Source of the DNA: Actinomycetota bacterium
Lineage (GTDB): Bacteria > Actinomycetota > Geothermincolia > Geothermincolales > RBG-13-55-18
Length of the DNA stretch: 64,000 nt
Direction: 5' to 3'
Assembly (NCBI GenBank): GCA_030019255.1
Contig: JASEFK010000009.1
Location: forward strand, 53,880 to 117,879
The notes below the pieces were generated by a model that worked only from the letters and a program-made list of their open reading frames with translations, ran no database searches and had not been told where the DNA came from. Positions 52,347 through 61,539 of the stretch are shown here, piece by piece; the first letter of the stretch is position 1; every line of letters begins with the position of its first letter. The position numbers were made by a program, and so were the translations under genes.

Positions 52347-53260
52347 AATCGGGCAGCAACCTGGAAAAAGTGCTGGAGGCCGGGCACTTCGCGGTCACCG
52401 CGGAGATCGGACCCCCCAAGAGCGCGTCCGCCCGGGTGATAGAGGCCAAGGGCGAGCAGATCGGTCACGCTGCGGACGCCTTCAACGTCACCGACCACCA
52501 GACCGGGGTGGTGCGGTTGTGCAGCCTGGCCGCCTGCGCCATCCTGCGGCGCATGGGACTGGATGCGGTCATGCAGATGCTCTGCCGGGACGCCAACCGC
52601 ATCCGACTCCAGGGGGACGTGCTGGGGGCGGTGGCCCTGGGGATAAGGAATATCCTCTGTCTTTCCGGCGACCACGTGAAGTTCGGCAACCACCCAGAGG
52701 CCAAGCGGGTCTTCGACATCGATTCCGTGCAGCTCATCAAGGCGGTCAAGGACATGCGGGACGAGCGGCGCTTCATCTGCGGCGAGGAGGTGGGGAGCGA
52801 GGTCCCGCTGTTCATCGGGGCGGTGGAGAACCCCTATGCCGACCCCTTCGAGTTCCGCTCCGCCCGCCTGGCCAAGAAGGTGGAGGCGGGGGCCGATTTC
52901 ATCCAGACCCAGGCGGTGTACGACGTACCCAAGTTCCGGCGATGGATGGAGGAGGTGTGCGATGCCGGGTTGGACAAGAAAGTCCACATCCTGGCGGGAA
53001 TCATCCCCGTGAAGTCGGTGGGAATGGCCCGCTACATGCAGAAGTACGTCTCGGGGGTGGAGGTGCCCGACGAGATGATAAGGAGGCTGGAGGGGGCCAA
53101 GGACGTGAGGGAGGAAGGCATCCGCATCATCCTGGAGATCATCGAGGAGGTCAAGGAGATCCCCGGCGTGCACGGGATCCACGTCCAGGCGGTGGGTTGG
53201 GAGGAAGTGGTGCCCGAGATAATGGAGAGGGCGGGGTTGCTCCCCCGGCCCGTGCTCTGA
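52343..53260 (+). CDS. metF: 5,10-methylenetetrahydrofolate reductase
   Basis: A 305-residue TIM-barrel flavoprotein: FAVTAEIGPPKSASARVIEAKG, AFNVTDHQTGVVRLCSLAACAILRRMG, MLCRDANRIRLQGDVLGAVALGIRNILCLSGDH and AGADFIQTQAVYDVPKFRRWM. It reduces methylene-THF to methyl-THF, or the reverse. GTG 52343 overlaps the kinase stop and follows GGAGGAAG. The short MetF without an NADH domain, paired with MetV, is the anaerobic C1-pathway type. Confidence 0.93.
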   Translation: MKSGSNLEKVLEAGHFAVTAEIGPPKSASARVIEAKGEQIGHAADAFNVTDHQTGVVRLCSLAACAILRRMGLDAVMQMLCRDANRIRLQGDVLGAVALGIRNILCLSGDHVKFGNHPEAKRVFDIDSVQLIKAVKDMRDERRFICGEEVGSEVPLFIGAVENPYADPFEFRSARLAKKVEAGADFIQTQAVYDVPKFRRWMEEVCDAGLDKKVHILAGIIPVKSVGMARYMQKYVSGVEVPDEMIRRLEGAKDVREEGIRIILEIIEEVKEIPGVHGIHVQAVGWEEVVPEIMERAGLLPRPVL

Positions 53261-53274
53261 GGAGGTGCGTATCC

Positions 53275-53673
53275 ATGGCGGCCAAGATACTGGTTATCGA
53301 CGACGACCCGGACATCGTGGACGCTCTCTTTGTCCTCCTGGAAGGAGAGGGCTACGAGGTGTATTCCGCGAGCGACGGCGAGGAGGGACTGGCCAGGATA
53401 AGGGAGCTCAACCCGGACCTGATCATTTTGGACCTGCTCATGCCCCGCCTGGACGGATACGGGGTGTGCAAGACCCTCCAGGATCCCCGCTGGGCCAGGT
53501 GGAAGGAAATACCAATCATCGTCCTGACCTCGGTGCGGGAGGAGGCCAGCCAGCGCCGTTACGAGCTGGAGACCGGAGTGCGCATGGACGTGGACGATTA
53601 CATCGAGAAGCCCATAGACCCGGACGTGGTACTGGACAGGGTACGCAAGGCCCTGGCCAGGAAGGGAGCCTGA
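53275..53673 (+). CDS. Single-domain response regulator
   Basis: A 132-residue receiver domain without an output domain: ILVIDDDPDIVDAL, phospho-acceptor Asp in PDLIILDLLMPRLDG, Thr in IIVLTSVR and Lys in YIEKPIDPD. The insertion around RYELETGVRMDVDD is shared with the next receiver. ATG 53275 follows GGAGGTGCGTATCC, 14 bases after metF. Likely phosphorylated by the GAF kinase in the same operon. Confidence 0.9.
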   Translation: MAAKILVIDDDPDIVDALFVLLEGEGYEVYSASDGEEGLARIRELNPDLIILDLLMPRLDGYGVCKTLQDPRWARWKEIPIIVLTSVREEASQRRYELETGVRMDVDDYIEKPIDPDVVLDRVRKALARKGA

Positions 53674-53746
53674 GGTTTCGCACCCGCGAGCCGGGGGTAT
53701 GAAGAAAATAAGGGATTCAGCCGCTTGGGGACAAAAGGAGGGGAAG

Positions 53747-54127
53747 ATGAAGAAGGTTCTGCTCGTGGACGACGACCGGGATTTCGTGGAGGCCACGCGC
53801 ACCGTGCTGGAGGAGAAGTACGAGGTGGTGGTGGCCTACGACGGGGACGAGGGGATCGCCAAAGCCCGGGAAGTGAAGCCGGACCTGATCATCCTGGACG
53901 TGATCATGCCCGTCGAGGACGGCTTCACCGCGGCGGACGAGATCGCGGCCGACGAGGAGCTGAGCAAGATCCCGCTTATGCTCTTGACCAGCTTCGGCTC
54001 CCGTATGACCAAAGAGACGGAGATCCCGCGCAGCCGGGGCATGGAGGTGCGGGCGGACGACTACATCGAGAAGCCGGTGGAACCGGACGCCCTCCTGGAG
54101 AGCGTGAAGAAGCTGATCGGGGAATGA
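53747..54127 (+). CDS. Single-domain response regulator
   Basis: A 126-residue receiver with VLLVDDDRDFVEATR, Asp in PDLIILDVIMPVEDG, LMLLTSFGSRMTKETEIPRSRGMEVRADDYIEKPVEPD. The Met- and Arg-rich loop before DDYIEKP matches the preceding regulator in position, so the two are probably paralogues by tandem duplication. ATG 53747 follows AAAGGAGGGGAAG. It ends the C1 cluster. Confidence 0.9.
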   Translation: MKKVLLVDDDRDFVEATRTVLEEKYEVVVAYDGDEGIAKAREVKPDLIILDVIMPVEDGFTAADEIAADEELSKIPLMLLTSFGSRMTKETEIPRSRGMEVRADDYIEKPVEPDALLESVKKLIGE

Positions 54128-54622
54128 CCCGCGAGACGCGGATTCTTCCAGCTTCCCGTTTCACTCTCGGAAGTGACCGGATGAAAGAGGGAATCAACGT
54201 CCAGAATCAACGTCCAGATCCTGCACCGAGTCCCTACGACAAGGAACCGGCGATGATGGAAAGTCCTTCCTTTTCGCTGCTGGAGAGGGAAATGTTTTAA
54301 CCGTTAAGCACGACGCGATATGCCTGAGTGACTCGCGGCATACCCGCCCGGAGAGGTTGTGGACGATAATAAGGCATGCCGTCTTGGGCAAAGGCTGAGT
54401 GAAAACCCCTCTTTCGACGGTGTGGGAGTGCGACCGCGAAGCTTATAATTTCGCGAGCTTAGTTTGACGGGAAGTTCTCTTGCACCGGGTTTTTCGTTTA
54501 TCCCGCCGTCAACGTTCGCGCTTTACGGGAAGGAGTTCCGAACGCTGCCGTTGACTCCCCATGCCCGGGAGGGAAGAATATTACGCGAAATCGCAAGGAC
54601 GGGATTTCCGGCAGGAGGCATC
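54128..54622. other. Intergenic region after the C1 cluster
   Basis: 495 bases. It has a tandem repeat AATCAACGTCCAG at 54192-54204 and 54205-54217, and TATAAT at 54444-54449 without a good -35. A 39-codon frame at 54181 is not convincing. Confidence 0.4.
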
Positions 54623-55732
54623 ATGGAAAGGACCAAGGAGCCGACGCGCGATTACCTCTCCCTATCCCGCACGCCCTGGACCTTCTGGGAGACCCTCTAT
54701 GCCCGGCGCTCGCACCGGAAGTACCTTCCTATGGAGAGGGAAAGCGGGTTGGAGAAACGGCTTCGTGAAGCGGTGAGCCTGGCGGTCTCCGCGCGCGGCG
54801 CGGAAGAAGGGGACCTGCTGGTGGTAACCGACACCGGAACGGTGGAGGGAATTAAGCGCCGTGCCCACCGGGGAGCACCCAACAAGATAAACCTGTGGCT
54901 TTCGAGGGCCCCGGTCTACGGTTTTCTGGTCCTGGCCGTTCCCGCCGAAGACGTGCGGAGCGAGACGCCGCGGAGGCTCACGCGGGCCGTGGTCGCGGCC
55001 CAGGATACGGTGCTCTGGCTCACGGAGCAGGGACTGGGCACCTGCTGGCTGGGAGGGATAAACCAGGAGGAGGTACGGCAGGCGCTGAGGCTGGAAGCGG
55101 GAACAGTGGTCCCGGCGCTGGTCTCCTTCGGGAAGCCCAAGCCCAGGGTACGCGCGGCGGACTTCGATCACCTGGTCTACCGCACCATATCCCGGCATCG
55201 CAAGCCGCTTCCCGCCGTAGCCCGCTGGCAGAGCTTGGAAAATCCCTTTCCGGTCGGGGAAGGGGAACCCGCGTCCCTCTCCACGTCGCCGACCCAGGAC
55301 GTGGCGGGGTTGTTGCGCTGGATGGCGGAGGACCGTTCCGGCGGGGGTGATGTGCCGCTGAAACTGGGCCTGGAGGCCTGCCTGGAGGCGGCCCGACTGG
55401 CTCCCAGCGCGGGGAACGCCCAGCGGTGGCGCTTCGTGGCCGTCACCGGGGAGGGGAACCTGGTGGAGATAGCCGAGGCCTGCGGCGCGGTTGAGGATTG
55501 GAGAGCCGCCGTGGTGGGTCTGGGCCAGCCTGGAGGTTGGGAAGCCACCTTCTTCGAGAAGCCCTTCTGGATGGTGGACCTGCCCATCGCCTTTTCCCAC
55601 CTCACCCTCATGGCCGCCTCCCTGGGCTGGTCGGTGGGCCTTCGCCTGGACGGGTTCGACGTCGGGCGGGCGGCTCGGGCGGTGGGCATGACCCCTGAAT
55701 TCCGTTTAGCGGGGATAATGGGCATCAGGTAA
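54623..55732 (+). CDS. Nitroreductase-fold protein, TM1586-like
   Basis: A 369-residue tandem nitroreductase-fold protein. The first half has YARRSHRKYLPM, KINLWLSRAPVYGFLVLAV and DTVLWLTEQGLGTCWLGGINQEEV; the second repeats the fold with LEAARLAPSAGNAQRWRFVAVTG and DLPIAFSHLTLMAASLGWSVGL. This two-half layout in one chain is that of the TM1586-type FMN-binding family (function unknown). ATG 54623 follows GCAGGAGGCATC; the frame to the left is open but not conserved. Confidence 0.82.
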   Translation: MERTKEPTRDYLSLSRTPWTFWETLYARRSHRKYLPMERESGLEKRLREAVSLAVSARGAEEGDLLVVTDTGTVEGIKRRAHRGAPNKINLWLSRAPVYGFLVLAVPAEDVRSETPRRLTRAVVAAQDTVLWLTEQGLGTCWLGGINQEEVRQALRLEAGTVVPALVSFGKPKPRVRAADFDHLVYRTISRHRKPLPAVARWQSLENPFPVGEGEPASLSTSPTQDVAGLLRWMAEDRSGGGDVPLKLGLEACLEAARLAPSAGNAQRWRFVAVTGEGNLVEIAEACGAVEDWRAAVVGLGQPGGWEATFFEKPFWMVDLPIAFSHLTLMAASLGWSVGLRLDGFDVGRAARAVGMTPEFRLAGIMGIR

Positions 55733-55792
55733 GGTTCGCTGCCGGATCCGGCGTCGCTTAGCGGTTTGCTTCCAATCGCGCGAAGATAATAA

Positions 55793-55798
55793 TATAAT
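55793..55798 (+). promoter_or_regulatory. Probable -10 of the amino-acid ABC transporter operon
   Basis: TATAAT in an A/T-rich patch (GATAATAATATAATTT), 46 bases before the start codon. The candidate -35, TTCCAA (55770-55775, 17-base spacer), is weak. Confidence 0.4.
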
Positions 55799-55843
55799 TT
55801 CCCCATTCTCAAGGGAGGTGCAGTTTTAGAAAAAGGAGGGGAG

Positions 55844-56644
55844 ATGAGAAGGGGAAAGGGCATCGTCCTGCTGAGCGTTTTTCTCGTCCTGGCTTTGGTC
55901 GTGGCCCTGCTTGCAGGCTGTGGAGAAGCCGAGGAGGAGGGAAAGGAGGAAGAGGTCAAGGTAACCACCATCCAGGAGGGCAAGCTCCTCATGGGCAGCG
56001 ACACCACCTACCCGCCCTTCGAGTCCATCGACGACAAGGGGGAGGCGGTGGGATTCGACGTGGACCTGGCCAGGGAGATCGCCAAGCGGCTGGGCCTGGA
56101 GCTGGAGGTGGTCTCCGTCAAGTGGGAGGGGATCATCCCTGGCCTCAAGACCGGTGATTACGACATCGTCATGTCCGCCATGACCATCACCGACGAGCGC
56201 AAGATGGAGATCGACTTCAGCGATCCTTACATCGATTCCGACCAGTCCATCGCCGTGAGGAAGGGCGACACCTCCATCAAGAGCGAGGCCGACCTGGCCG
56301 GTAAGGTGGTCGGGGTGCAGGTGGACACCACGGGGCAGTTCACCGCCGAGGAGATCCCCGGCATTAAGGAGATCCGCAAGTATGACACCATCCTCATGGC
56401 CTTCGAGGACCTGGAGCTGGGCCGCATCGACGCCATCGTCAACGATTACCCGGTCAACGCCTACATCAGCAAGACCCGGGGAAAGACCGAGGTGGTGGCC
56501 ACCATCAAGACCGACGAGAAATACGGCATCGGGGTGAAGAAAGGGAACATTCAGCTTCTGGAGGCTATCAACGAGGCGCTGGCCGAGATGAAGAAGGACG
56601 GTACCTACGACACCATCTACGAGAAGTGGTTCGGAAAGGCCTAA
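55844..56644 (+). CDS. Amino-acid ABC transporter substrate-binding lipoprotein
   Basis: A 266-residue periplasmic-binding-type protein of family 3. The signal peptide ends in the lipobox LLAGC (Cys25). GKLLMGSDTTYPPFESIDDKG and AVGFDVDLAREIAKRLGLELE are the family signature, then DIVMSAMTITDERKMEIDFSDPYI and a C-terminal GTYDTIYEKWFG. It binds a polar amino acid or similar solute outside the membrane. AAAAAGGAGGGGAG precedes the ATG. Permease and ATPase genes follow. Confidence 0.93.
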   Translation: MRRGKGIVLLSVFLVLALVVALLAGCGEAEEEGKEEEVKVTTIQEGKLLMGSDTTYPPFESIDDKGEAVGFDVDLAREIAKRLGLELEVVSVKWEGIIPGLKTGDYDIVMSAMTITDERKMEIDFSDPYIDSDQSIAVRKGDTSIKSEADLAGKVVGVQVDTTGQFTAEEIPGIKEIRKYDTILMAFEDLELGRIDAIVNDYPVNAYISKTRGKTEVVATIKTDEKYGIGVKKGNIQLLEAINEALAEMKKDGTYDTIYEKWFGKA

Positions 56645-56967
56645 GCGAGATACTCCTCGGATGGCGCGGAGTGATTCCGGGGGCCTGCCACGGGGCGGGC
56701 CCCTTTTATATATCCGGTGACCCGGCAACTGGGGAAGCCCAGAGTTGGGCCACCGGCACAACCCGTTCCGGAAAGGGGTGGACGGAGGGCCGGGCGGAAA
56801 CCGGGAGACGGGAATTACCTGCACCGGGTTTTGTCTTTCCGCCCCGGTTTTGGTTCGGGGCTGACCGCGCCTGGAAATGGACCGGTTTCCGCGACCGGAG
56901 AGGGAACGGAGGCCGGCGGTTCGGTACATGGTTTCCGCCCGCTTAACCTGCGGAGTACGGAGGGGAG
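56645..56967. other. Gap between binding-protein and permease genes
   Basis: 323 bases, including the terminator-like hairpin listed next; nothing else is recognised. Confidence 0.45.
56680..56707 (+). terminator. Terminator-like hairpin inside the transporter operon
   Basis: GGGGCC (56680-56685) / GGCCCC (56698-56703), 12-base loop, then TTTT. Its place after the binding-protein gene would give more binding protein than permease. Confidence 0.55.
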
Positions 56968-57747
56968 GTGCCTGCCATAGACGAGCGTTGGAGAAAGGTT
57001 ATCTGGGTCCTGGGGACGGTCCTGTCCCTGGGCATATTGGCCTTCCTAGTGGTTTTCTTCCTGCGTTTCGAGGCCGGAAGGACCTTCATCAACGAGTTCT
57101 TCAACGCCAGGACTTTCCGCAAGTCCATGCCCTACGTGATAAGGGGGCTGTCCCTGACCGTCAGGCTGGCCTTGGTCTCCGAGGTCTTCATCCTCGTCGT
57201 GGGCCTGGTCATCGCCCTGGCCAGGATATCGCGCAACCCCATCCTCCGCGTGCTGGCCATCATCTACATCGACGTGATCAGGGGGCTCCCCCTGCTGCTC
57301 CAGATCTTCATCGTCTATTACGGGCTGGCCTACCTGGGGTTCAAGTTGGATCCCTTCGTGGCCGGGGTGGCCGCCCTGACCATCTGCTATGCCGCTTACG
57401 AGGCGGAGATCTTCCGCGCCGGTATCGAGTCCATCCACAAGGGACAGATGGAGGCGGCTCGCTCCCTGGGCATGGGCTACCTGCAGGCCATGCGCTACGT
57501 CGTCCTTCCCCAGGCCATACGCAACGTCATACCGCCCCTCTCCAACGAGTTCATCGCCCTGCTCAAGGACACCTCCCTGCTTTCGGTGATCGCCCTGGCC
57601 GAGGTGCTGCGGAGAGGGACGGAGATGATGGGAAAATACTACAACGTGACCCCCCTGGTATGCGCGGCCATATGCTACCTCATCATCACCCTTCCCCTCA
57701 TGCGCCTGGTCCAGTACGTAACCGATCGTCTCTCGGCGGGCCGCTGA
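56968..57747 (+). CDS. Amino-acid ABC transporter permease
   Basis: A 259-residue inner-membrane protein with about six helices. The first is VLGTVLSLGILAFLVVFFL. The block RGLSLTVRLALVSEVFILVVGLVIALAR is the HisM/QM-type opening, and the EAA loop EAARSLGMGYLQAMRYVVLPQAIRNVIPP contacts the ATPase. The GTG at 56968 lies 4-5 bases after GGAGGGGA. The most similar systems import glutamine, arginine or similar amino acids. Confidence 0.92.
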   Translation: MPAIDERWRKVIWVLGTVLSLGILAFLVVFFLRFEAGRTFINEFFNARTFRKSMPYVIRGLSLTVRLALVSEVFILVVGLVIALARISRNPILRVLAIIYIDVIRGLPLLLQIFIVYYGLAYLGFKLDPFVAGVAALTICYAAYEAEIFRAGIESIHKGQMEAARSLGMGYLQAMRYVVLPQAIRNVIPPLSNEFIALLKDTSLLSVIALAEVLRRGTEMMGKYYNVTPLVCAAICYLIITLPLMRLVQYVTDRLSAGR

Positions 57748-58081
57748 GGGTCACGGGGCGTGACCTGGAGAAAGGGGAGGGGAAGCCGGGGCGCCGGGGA
57801 AGGGAGGTCGCCATCACCCGTTACGGCGCCGTGGTCCAGCCCCGCCTCACGGACCGAGCTGGCGAGGCGTTCTCGGAATAGACCGGCCCGAGGCATGAGA
57901 TGCGCGGTGGTGACCTCCCCGGGGCGCGCCGGGGAGAAGTATCCCCGGGGAGGGAACTGGCCCGCGGCCCCGGAACTCTATATTATGTTCCTGCGGGCTG
58001 TTTCGGGATACCAGGTGGGAGAAGGAGAGAGGCCATGGCCCCGGGCGAGAGGTTCCCGGCCGGGCGAGGAGGTACAGGCGC
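57748..58081. other. Gap before the transporter ATPase gene
   Basis: 334 bases. TATATTATG (57979-57987) might be a -10 for a separate ATPase transcript, but no -35 is clear. No gene supported. Confidence 0.4.
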
Positions 58082-58822
58082 ATGAGCTTCATGGTGGAGG
58101 TCCAGGATCTCCACAAGAAATTCGGGCACCACGAGGTGCTCAAGGGTATCAACTTGAAGGTCAGGCCCTCCGAGGTAGTGGTCATCGTGGGCCCCAGCGG
58201 CTCGGGCAAGAGCACCCTTCTGCGCTGCATCAACGGGCTGGAGCACGCCACCAGCGGCCGGATACTCATCGAGGGCGTGGACATCACCGACAGCGGGGTG
58301 GACATCAACGCCATGCGCCAGAAGGTGGGGATTGTCTTCCAGAGCTTCAACCTCTTCCCCCACCTCACCGTGTTGCGCAACATCACCCTGGCCCCGGTCA
58401 AGGTTAGGAAGATGAAGCAGGAGGAGGCGGAGGAGAAGGCCATGCAGCTCCTTAGGAGGGTGGGCCTGGAGGACAAGGCCCACGCTTACCCTTCCCAGCT
58501 CTCCGGTGGCCAGCAGCAGAGGGTGGCCATCGCCCGCGCCCTGGCCATGGACCCGGACATCATGCTTTTCGACGAGGTCACCTCGGCGCTGGACCCGGAG
58601 CTGGTCAAGGAGGTGTTGGACGCCATGAAGGACCTCGCCCGCTCGGGGATGACCATGCTGGTGGTAACCCACGAGATGGGTTTCGCCCGGGAAGTGGGCG
58701 ACCGGCTCATCTTCATGGACGAGGGGGAGATAGTGGAGGAGGGTAAGCCGGTGGAAATATTTACCAAGCCGAAGAGCCCCCGGGCCAGGGACTTCTTCTC
58801 CAAGATCCTCTCCCACCTATGA
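58082..58822 (+). CDS. Amino-acid ABC transporter ATP-binding protein
   Basis: A 246-residue ATPase of the GlnQ/HisP type: Walker [20 protein letters not shown]-loop [18 protein letters not shown], signature [19 protein letters not shown], Walker [17 protein letters not shown], switch [26 protein letters not shown] precedes the ATG. It completes the transporter. Its end overlaps the convergent DMT gene by six bases. Confidence 0.94.
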   Translation: MSFMVEVQDLHKKFGHHEVLKGINLKVRPSEVVVIVGPSGSGKSTLLRCINGLEHATSGRILIEGVDITDSGVDINAMRQKVGIVFQSFNLFPHLTVLRNITLAPVKVRKMKQEEAEEKAMQLLRRVGLEDKAHAYPSQLSGGQQQRVAIARALAMDPDIMLFDEVTSALDPELVKEVLDAMKDLARSGMTMLVVTHEMGFAREVGDRLIFMDEGEIVEEGKPVEIFTKPKSPRARDFFSKILSHL

Positions 58823-59707
58823 GGGGCCCGCCCTCTCCGGGCGCACCTCGGTGATGAGCATGCCGGCCAGCATGAGCCCGCAGCCCAGCCAGCCGCGCCA
58901 GGTGAGCCTCTCCCCCAGCAGGATCATCCCGAAGAGCACGGAGAAGACCGGCTCCATGATCAGGACCACCGAGGTGCGCACCGGGGAAATATGGCGCTGG
59001 GCCCAGGCCTGGATGAAAAAGGCCGCTGCGGAAGCGAAGATACCGCAGACGGCGATGGTCATCCAGGCGTAGCCCCCGCGGGGCAGCATGAAATCCTCGA
59101 ACAGGAAGGCGGATGCGGCCTGCAGGAGGGCCACCACCCCCATCTGCACCAGGGTGAGCAGGAGGAGGTCGTATTCCCGGACGAAGCGGTCCATGTAGAT
59201 GATGTGCAGGGAATAGGTGAAGGCGCAGGCCAGGACCAGCAGGTCCCCCGAGTTGACCCGCAGGCCGGGTTGCAGGGAGAGAAATCCCAGTCCCACCACC
59301 GCCACTGCCACCGAAATCAGTGAGAGCGGCCCGGGCCTCTTCTTAAGGATCAGGGTGGAGAGGACGGGGACGAAGACCACGAAGAGGCCGGTGATGAACC
59401 CGGCGTTTCCCGCCGAGGTGTACTTCAGGCCGAAGGTCTGGAAGGAGTAGGCGGCGTAAAGGAAGAGGCCCAGGAGGCACCCCGCGGACGCGGCGCGTCG
59501 ATCCAGGGTGCGCAGGACACGGTGGCTTGCGGCCAGCATGACCAGGAAGGCCAGCAAGAAGCGGTAGGTCATGAAGATGAAGGGGGTCACCGACTCCAGG
59601 GTCCTCTTGACCAGGGAGAAGGTCAGTCCCCAGACCACGGTGACCGAAAGGAGGGCCAGCTCGGCCTGCCGGTCCCTAGATGGAAGGATTTTCCTGAAAC
59701 TTGTCAT
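58817..59707 (-). CDS. EamA/DMT family transporter
   Basis: A 296-residue membrane protein with about ten helices in two EamA repeats: [20 protein letters not shown] and [22 protein letters not shown] in the first, [20 protein letters not shown] and [26 protein letters not shown] in the second. Such proteins export metabolites or amino acids; substrate unknown. GAGGCGGAAG precedes the ATG. Confidence 0.9.
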   Translation of the reverse strand: MTSFRKILPSRDRQAELALLSVTVVWGLTFSLVKRTLESVTPFIFMTYRFLLAFLVMLAASHRVLRTLDRRAASAGCLLGLFLYAAYSFQTFGLKYTSAGNAGFITGLFVVFVPVLSTLILKKRPGPLSLISVAVAVVGLGFLSLQPGLRVNSGDLLVLACAFTYSLHIIYMDRFVREYDLLLLTLVQMGVVALLQAASAFLFEDFMLPRGGYAWMTIAVCGIFASAAAFFIQAWAQRHISPVRTSVVLIMEPVFSVLFGMILLGERLTWRGWLGCGLMLAGMLITEVRPERAGPS

Positions 59708-59898
59708 CTTCCGCCTCTTACCGGACCGTCATGGTCAGGGCTCGGCGCGGCGCACCTCCTGGGACGGCCACCGCCCTCCCCGTCCCGTTCCCGCGCGAAA
59801 GGGCGACTCTCGCTCCGCCGGAAGGAGTAAAAACCACCCGATGGGGGCTACCCCCGCGGCAGTACTGGGAATCCGCACCGGGCCCCGCCTTTTCGGCG

Positions 59899-61347
59899 TC
59901 AGGATACCGTTTCACGGTACCGGTGGTAGTCGGCCATGGCGCTCACCGCCCGGCAGGCCGACTCCACGCTGTCGAATATCAGGGGAGGGCAGCCCTCGGA
60001 GGGGTCACCGCCGCCGTTTTCAAGGCGCAGGGAAGTGGCGATGTAGAGAGGGACCTGCAGCTGATGCATGAGCTGGTAGAGCTCACCGATGTGCTCCAGG
60101 AAGTACTGGTCCATGGTCCGCCAGACCCCGGTGAGGTCCATGCCCCGCTCTCCCTTGATGCGGGCGTTCTTCAGGCGCGGTGCGCCTATCCACAGGAACA
60201 TCACCGCGTCCACCTCCCCACTGGTCATGAGGGTCTCGATGACCGGCTTGATGACTGAAAAGTCCAACCCGGCCACCAAGTCCACGGGATTTCCCGGGAC
60301 CCACCAGTCGGGGAGCATCTTCTCCAGCTTTTCCAGAGTCCGGTTGGAAAGGGGAGGCACCTCCAGCCCGATCTCGGTGCAGAAGTCGGAGGCGATGACC
60401 CCCAGCCCTCCTCCGCCGGTGACGATGCCCACCCGCTTGCCGCGGGGGAGGGGCCGGTTGACGAAAGCAGCGGCGGTTACTCCGCATTCCTCTATGGAGC
60501 GGGTGACCACCACTCCCGCCTGGCGGCAGGCGGCCTCAAAGAGCTCCTCGCTTACCGCCATGGCCCCGGTGTGCGACCTGGCGGCTGAGATCCCGGAACT
60601 GGTGCGCCCTCCCTTGAGGACCACGATGGGCTTGCGGCGGGTCACCTCGCGGGCCCGGGCGACGAAGTCGCGGCCGTCCTGGAGGCCCTCGATGTAGGAG
60701 ACGATGACCTCGGTGTCGGGATCTTCCCCCAGGTAGGTGTAGTAGTCCACCGTGCGCAGGTCGGCCTCGTTGCCGCTGGAGACGGCCTTGGAGACACCCA
60801 GCCCGGCGGTGGCCGCGTGGCCGATGAGCATGTTGAGGATGTTGCCGCTCTGGGAGACGTACCCTATGCGCCCCCGGGGAGGGTGGAAGAGGATGGGCAT
60901 CCAGGGATAGAGGTCGTTCGCCGGGCAGCAGATGCCCTGGCAGTTGGGCCCGATGAGCACCATCCCTCCATCCCTGGCTTTTTTTACCAGGTCCCTTTCC
61001 ATGGCCTCGCCGCGTTCCCCGAGCTCCTTGAACCCGGCGGTGATCACCAGCCCGGCCTTGACTCCCTTTTCCACGCAGTCCTGAAGGGCCTCCATCACCT
61101 GCCGGGAGGGGACGGTGAACACGGCCAGGTCTATCTCTGCCGGGATGTCCCGGACGCGGGGATAGGCCTTGAGGCCCAGGACGGTGTCCCTGCCGGGATT
61201 CACCGGGTAGACCTCCCCCGCGTAGCCCCCGGTGAGCAGGTTGTTGAGGATGAGAAAACCCCATTTGCGCAAGGATTCGGTGGCGCCGATGAAGGCTATG
61301 GAGCGGGGGTTGAAGGCGAAGTCGAGGTTCCTGAGCCTGGGGTCCAT
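59899..61347 (-). CDS. CoA-ligase (ADP-forming) alpha-subunit-type protein
   Basis: About 482 residues with the same order as the protein at 44277: CoA-binding domain (FNPRSIAFIGATESLRKWG), ligase-CoA blocks (MVLIGPNCQGICCPANDLYPWMP, GRIGYVSQSGNILNMLI, AVSSGNEADLRTVDY) and loop His in ARSHTGAMAVSEE. The ATP-grasp beta part is again missing. ATG 61347 has AAGGAG eleven bases upstream; GTG 61377 would add ten residues. It is a paralogue, not a copy, of the 44277 protein. Probably active with a separate beta subunit or as a CoA-transfer regulator. Confidence 0.86.
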   Translation of the reverse strand: MDPRLRNLDFAFNPRSIAFIGATESLRKWGFLILNNLLTGGYAGEVYPVNPGRDTVLGLKAYPRVRDIPAEIDLAVFTVPSRQVMEALQDCVEKGVKAGLVITAGFKELGERGEAMERDLVKKARDGGMVLIGPNCQGICCPANDLYPWMPILFHPPRGRIGYVSQSGNILNMLIGHAATAGLGVSKAVSSGNEADLRTVDYYTYLGEDPDTEVIVSYIEGLQDGRDFVARAREVTRRKPIVVLKGGRTSSGISAARSHTGAMAVSEELFEAACRQAGVVVTRSIEECGVTAAAFVNRPLPRGKRVGIVTGGGGLGVIASDFCTEIGLEVPPLSNRTLEKLEKMLPDWWVPGNPVDLVAGLDFSVIKPVIETLMTSGEVDAVMFLWIGAPRLKNARIKGERGMDLTGVWRTMDQYFLEHIGELYQLMHQLQVPLYIATSLRLENGGGDPSEGCPPLIFDSVESACRAVSAMADYHRYRETVS

Positions 61348-61492
61348 ATTCGCTATCACTCCTTCGGGTTCCTCCACTGCTGCATGACCGGAGCCTCGTC
61401 GGTCAATCCCATATTAAACCCCCGGGGAAGCCGAGCCACAAGGGGGACGGCCCGCCTCCGCAGGCCGAACCTGAACGGAAGAAAAATTTTTA

Positions 61493-61533
61493 TTGACTAT
61501 TCGCCACGCGCCAATTATAGTAATGACATGTCA
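61493..61533 (+). promoter_or_regulatory. Promoter of the SCP2 gene with palindrome
   Basis: TTGACT (61493-61498), exactly 17 bases, TATAGT (61516-61521). Two bases later the perfect palindrome TGACATGTCA (61524-61533) covers the probable start of transcription. Confidence 0.72.
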
Positions 61534-61539
61534 GTTCCG

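Noticed and set aside
54181..54300. 39-codon reading frame after the C1 cluster
   Set aside because: Includes the 13-base tandem repeat, no proper ribosome site and no recognisable features.
55741..55752. GCCGGATCCGGC after the nitroreductase gene as a terminator
   Set aside because: A palindrome without loop or T-run.
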